A DNA stretch of 22,338 nt from an uncultured Oscillospiraceae bacterium (GTDB lineage Bacteria > Bacillota_A > Clostridia > Oscillospirales > Oscillospiraceae), in the NCBI GenBank assembly GCA_900770015.1, contig CAAGIU010000487.1, positions 1-22,338 of the forward strand. The letters are read 5' to 3'. Below, piece after piece: positions 21,222 through 22,338 of the stretch. Position 1 is the first letter of the stretch; every line of letters begins with the position of its first letter. The notes under the pieces were generated by a model. That model was not told the origin of the DNA, did not search any database, and was given only the letters and a program-made list of their open reading frames with translations. A program made the position numbers and the translations under genes.

Positions 21222-22338
21222 ATGAGAAAAGTACGTTTGCTTATCCTGCTGGCAGCGCTGCTTCTCGCTTGCAGCAGCACCGCCTATGCTGCCGATTTTG
21301 AGCTGGACGACAAAGCGGCGATCCCCGGCATGGACGGAATATCCTGGTATCAGGGATACACGCCCTCCGTGCGGTATGGGAATTTCGCCATCTGCCTCCC
21401 GCTCCGTTCCGAAAAAGCCTCCGGGGAGATTGCCGCATCCATTGCCCTGGAAGACCCGGATTTGCTGCTTTTCCGCAGTCAACCCGGAACCATACGGATT
21501 TCCCAAAAAGACGGACTATATCCGGTGGTGCTGAACATTCCCCTCTCTCCAAACCGGCGAAACGGCGATTATGCAGTTAAAATCCTGATTTCCGGTCAGA
21601 CCGAAAACGGAGAACCGGTTACAGAAGCATTCCCCTACGTCATCCGCATTCGGGATGGGCACAGCAATTCCGAAGCATTGGTGCCGATCATGGAAATATC
21701 CGGGGAATTGAATGTGGGCGAGGACTGTATCCTGAATTTGATGATTCAGAATCCCACAACTTCCCTTTCCATGACCAACTGTGTGCTGACGCTGACGGAT
21801 GCTTCCGGTGAAATCCTCATGTCCGGCTCCAATCGGATGGCATTGCCGGAAATTCTCCCCGGTCAGACCGCAGAAATCGAGGTGCCTGTCACCGTGAAGG
21901 GAAACGCGGCGGTTGAGCCCCATGGCTTATCCCTGAAGCTGACCTACCAGGTGCTTGGGGAGGACAAAACCTGGGAAGAGTCCATTACCTATCCAATCAA
22001 TCAGGAGATTCGTTTGGAACAGGGCGGAATCACCATGCCCTCCTCCGCCATTCAGGGAGAGCTGACCACCCTTTCCGTCCCCCTGATGAACATGGGCAAA
22101 GGCGACATCTGCAATGCCATGGTGACCCTGGAACTCCCCGACCTGATTCAGCGTCAAAGTGTTCTGGTGGGAACCGTGGAACCAGGGGCAACCGGACAGG
22201 CAAAAATGACCTTCGCCCCTGCCAGGGATGCACTGGGGGATTATTCCGGCATTGTCACAATTTCCTGCGAAGACCGCTACGGCAATTCACAGCAGCGGCA
22301 GATTCCCGTGGAAATAACAATCGAAGCAGATCGGAAGA
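21222..22338 (+). CDS. Exported CARDB-like beta-sandwich protein, incomplete at the window end
   Basis: An open frame from ATG 21222 runs 372 codons to the window edge with no stop. GGGAG at 21209-21213 lies 8 bases upstream, and the start is 2 bases after the permease stop. The N terminus is a signal peptide (basic MRKVR, hydrophobic about 6-16) with either cleavage after AYA (near residue 23) or a relaxed lipobox LLAC (14-17). The rest is rich in beta-strand patterns and appears to hold repeated CARDB/NPCBM-like units, for example a unit with LNVGEDCILNLMIQNPTTS and a later one with LTTLSVPLMNMGKGD. It probably serves as an exported partner of the ABC permease, perhaps membrane-anchored at its unseen C terminus. 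No catalytic motif is seen. Family assignment is by eye. Confidence 0.8.
   Translation, partial: MRKVRLLILLAALLLACSSTAYAADFELDDKAAIPGMDGISWYQGYTPSVRYGNFAICLPLRSEKASGEIAASIALEDPDLLLFRSQPGTIRISQKDGLYPVVLNIPLSPNRRNGDYAVKILISGQTENGEPVTEAFPYVIRIRDGHSNSEALVPIMEISGELNVGEDCILNLMIQNPTTSLSMTNCVLTLTDASGEILMSGSNRMALPEILPGQTAEIEVPVTVKGNAAVEPHGLSLKLTYQVLGEDKTWEESITYPINQEIRLEQGGITMPSSAIQGELTTLSVPLMNMGKGDICNAMVTLELPDLIQRQSVLVGTVEPGATGQAKMTFAPARDALGDYSGIVTISCEDRYGNSQQRQIPVEITIEADRK

Overview
The window comes from an endospore-forming, GC-rich Clostridia bacterium, most likely Oscillospirales/Ruminococcaceae-like. This rests on a complete spoIIIA operon, cotJ and cwlD spore genes, an ispA/xseA/xseB cluster in the Gram-positive order, strong AGGAGG-type ribosome binding sites and many ATGA stop/start overlaps. 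The assignment is inferred from content; no marker gene fixes the species.

Layout. (1) 1-302: a 149-bp palindromic intergenic repeat, then the spoIIIA leader. (2) 309-4794: spoIIIAA to spoIIIAH, the mother-cell side of the forespore feeding-tube/secretion complex, closed by a clear terminator. (3) 4853-9057: a sigma-A type housekeeping operon, yqhY-nusB-(TsaD/Kae1-like gene)-xseA-xseB-ispA, ending in a strong hairpin. The order resembles the Bacillus subtilis spoIIIA-accBC-yqhY-nusB-folD-xseA-xseB-ispA block, but accBC are absent and a TsaD-like gene sits where folD would be. (4) 9186-10231, minus strand: a fused cotJA-cotJB gene followed by cotJC (manganese-catalase family coat protein), divergent from cwlD. 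(5) 10348-12567: cwlD and radA; the radA promoter overlaps the cwlD stop codon. (6) 12588-about 15000: an accessory-looking stretch. It holds a 167-bp MITE with TA ends, a membrane-anchored XRE regulator with a repeat linker (its stop codon is the MITE edge), a tyrosine recombinase, a GNAT acetyltransferase remnant and a cluster of strong palindromes. (7) 15105-16076: pfkA. (8) 16242-22338: an OmpR-type response regulator, a histidine kinase with one membrane segment and no sensor domain, an ABC ATPase, an 8-TM FtsX/MacB-type permease and an incomplete exported CARDB-like protein that runs off the window.

How it fits together. Regions 2 and 4, plus cwlD, serve sporulation (forespore channel, coat, cortex). 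Regions 3 and 5 are housekeeping (transcription antitermination, DNA repair, isoprenoid precursor). Region 8 looks like a self-contained envelope-sensing and export module. The least expected signals are: a 37-bp promoter/operator of the XRE gene repeated (33/37 identical) about 4 kb away, just past the cotJC stop codon; the cotJA-cotJB fusion; the MITE inserted exactly at the regulator's stop codon; and the palindrome cluster with mutually exclusive stems at 14711-14870. No CRISPR array, rRNA or tRNA was seen, and no clearly new multi-gene system could be demonstrated.
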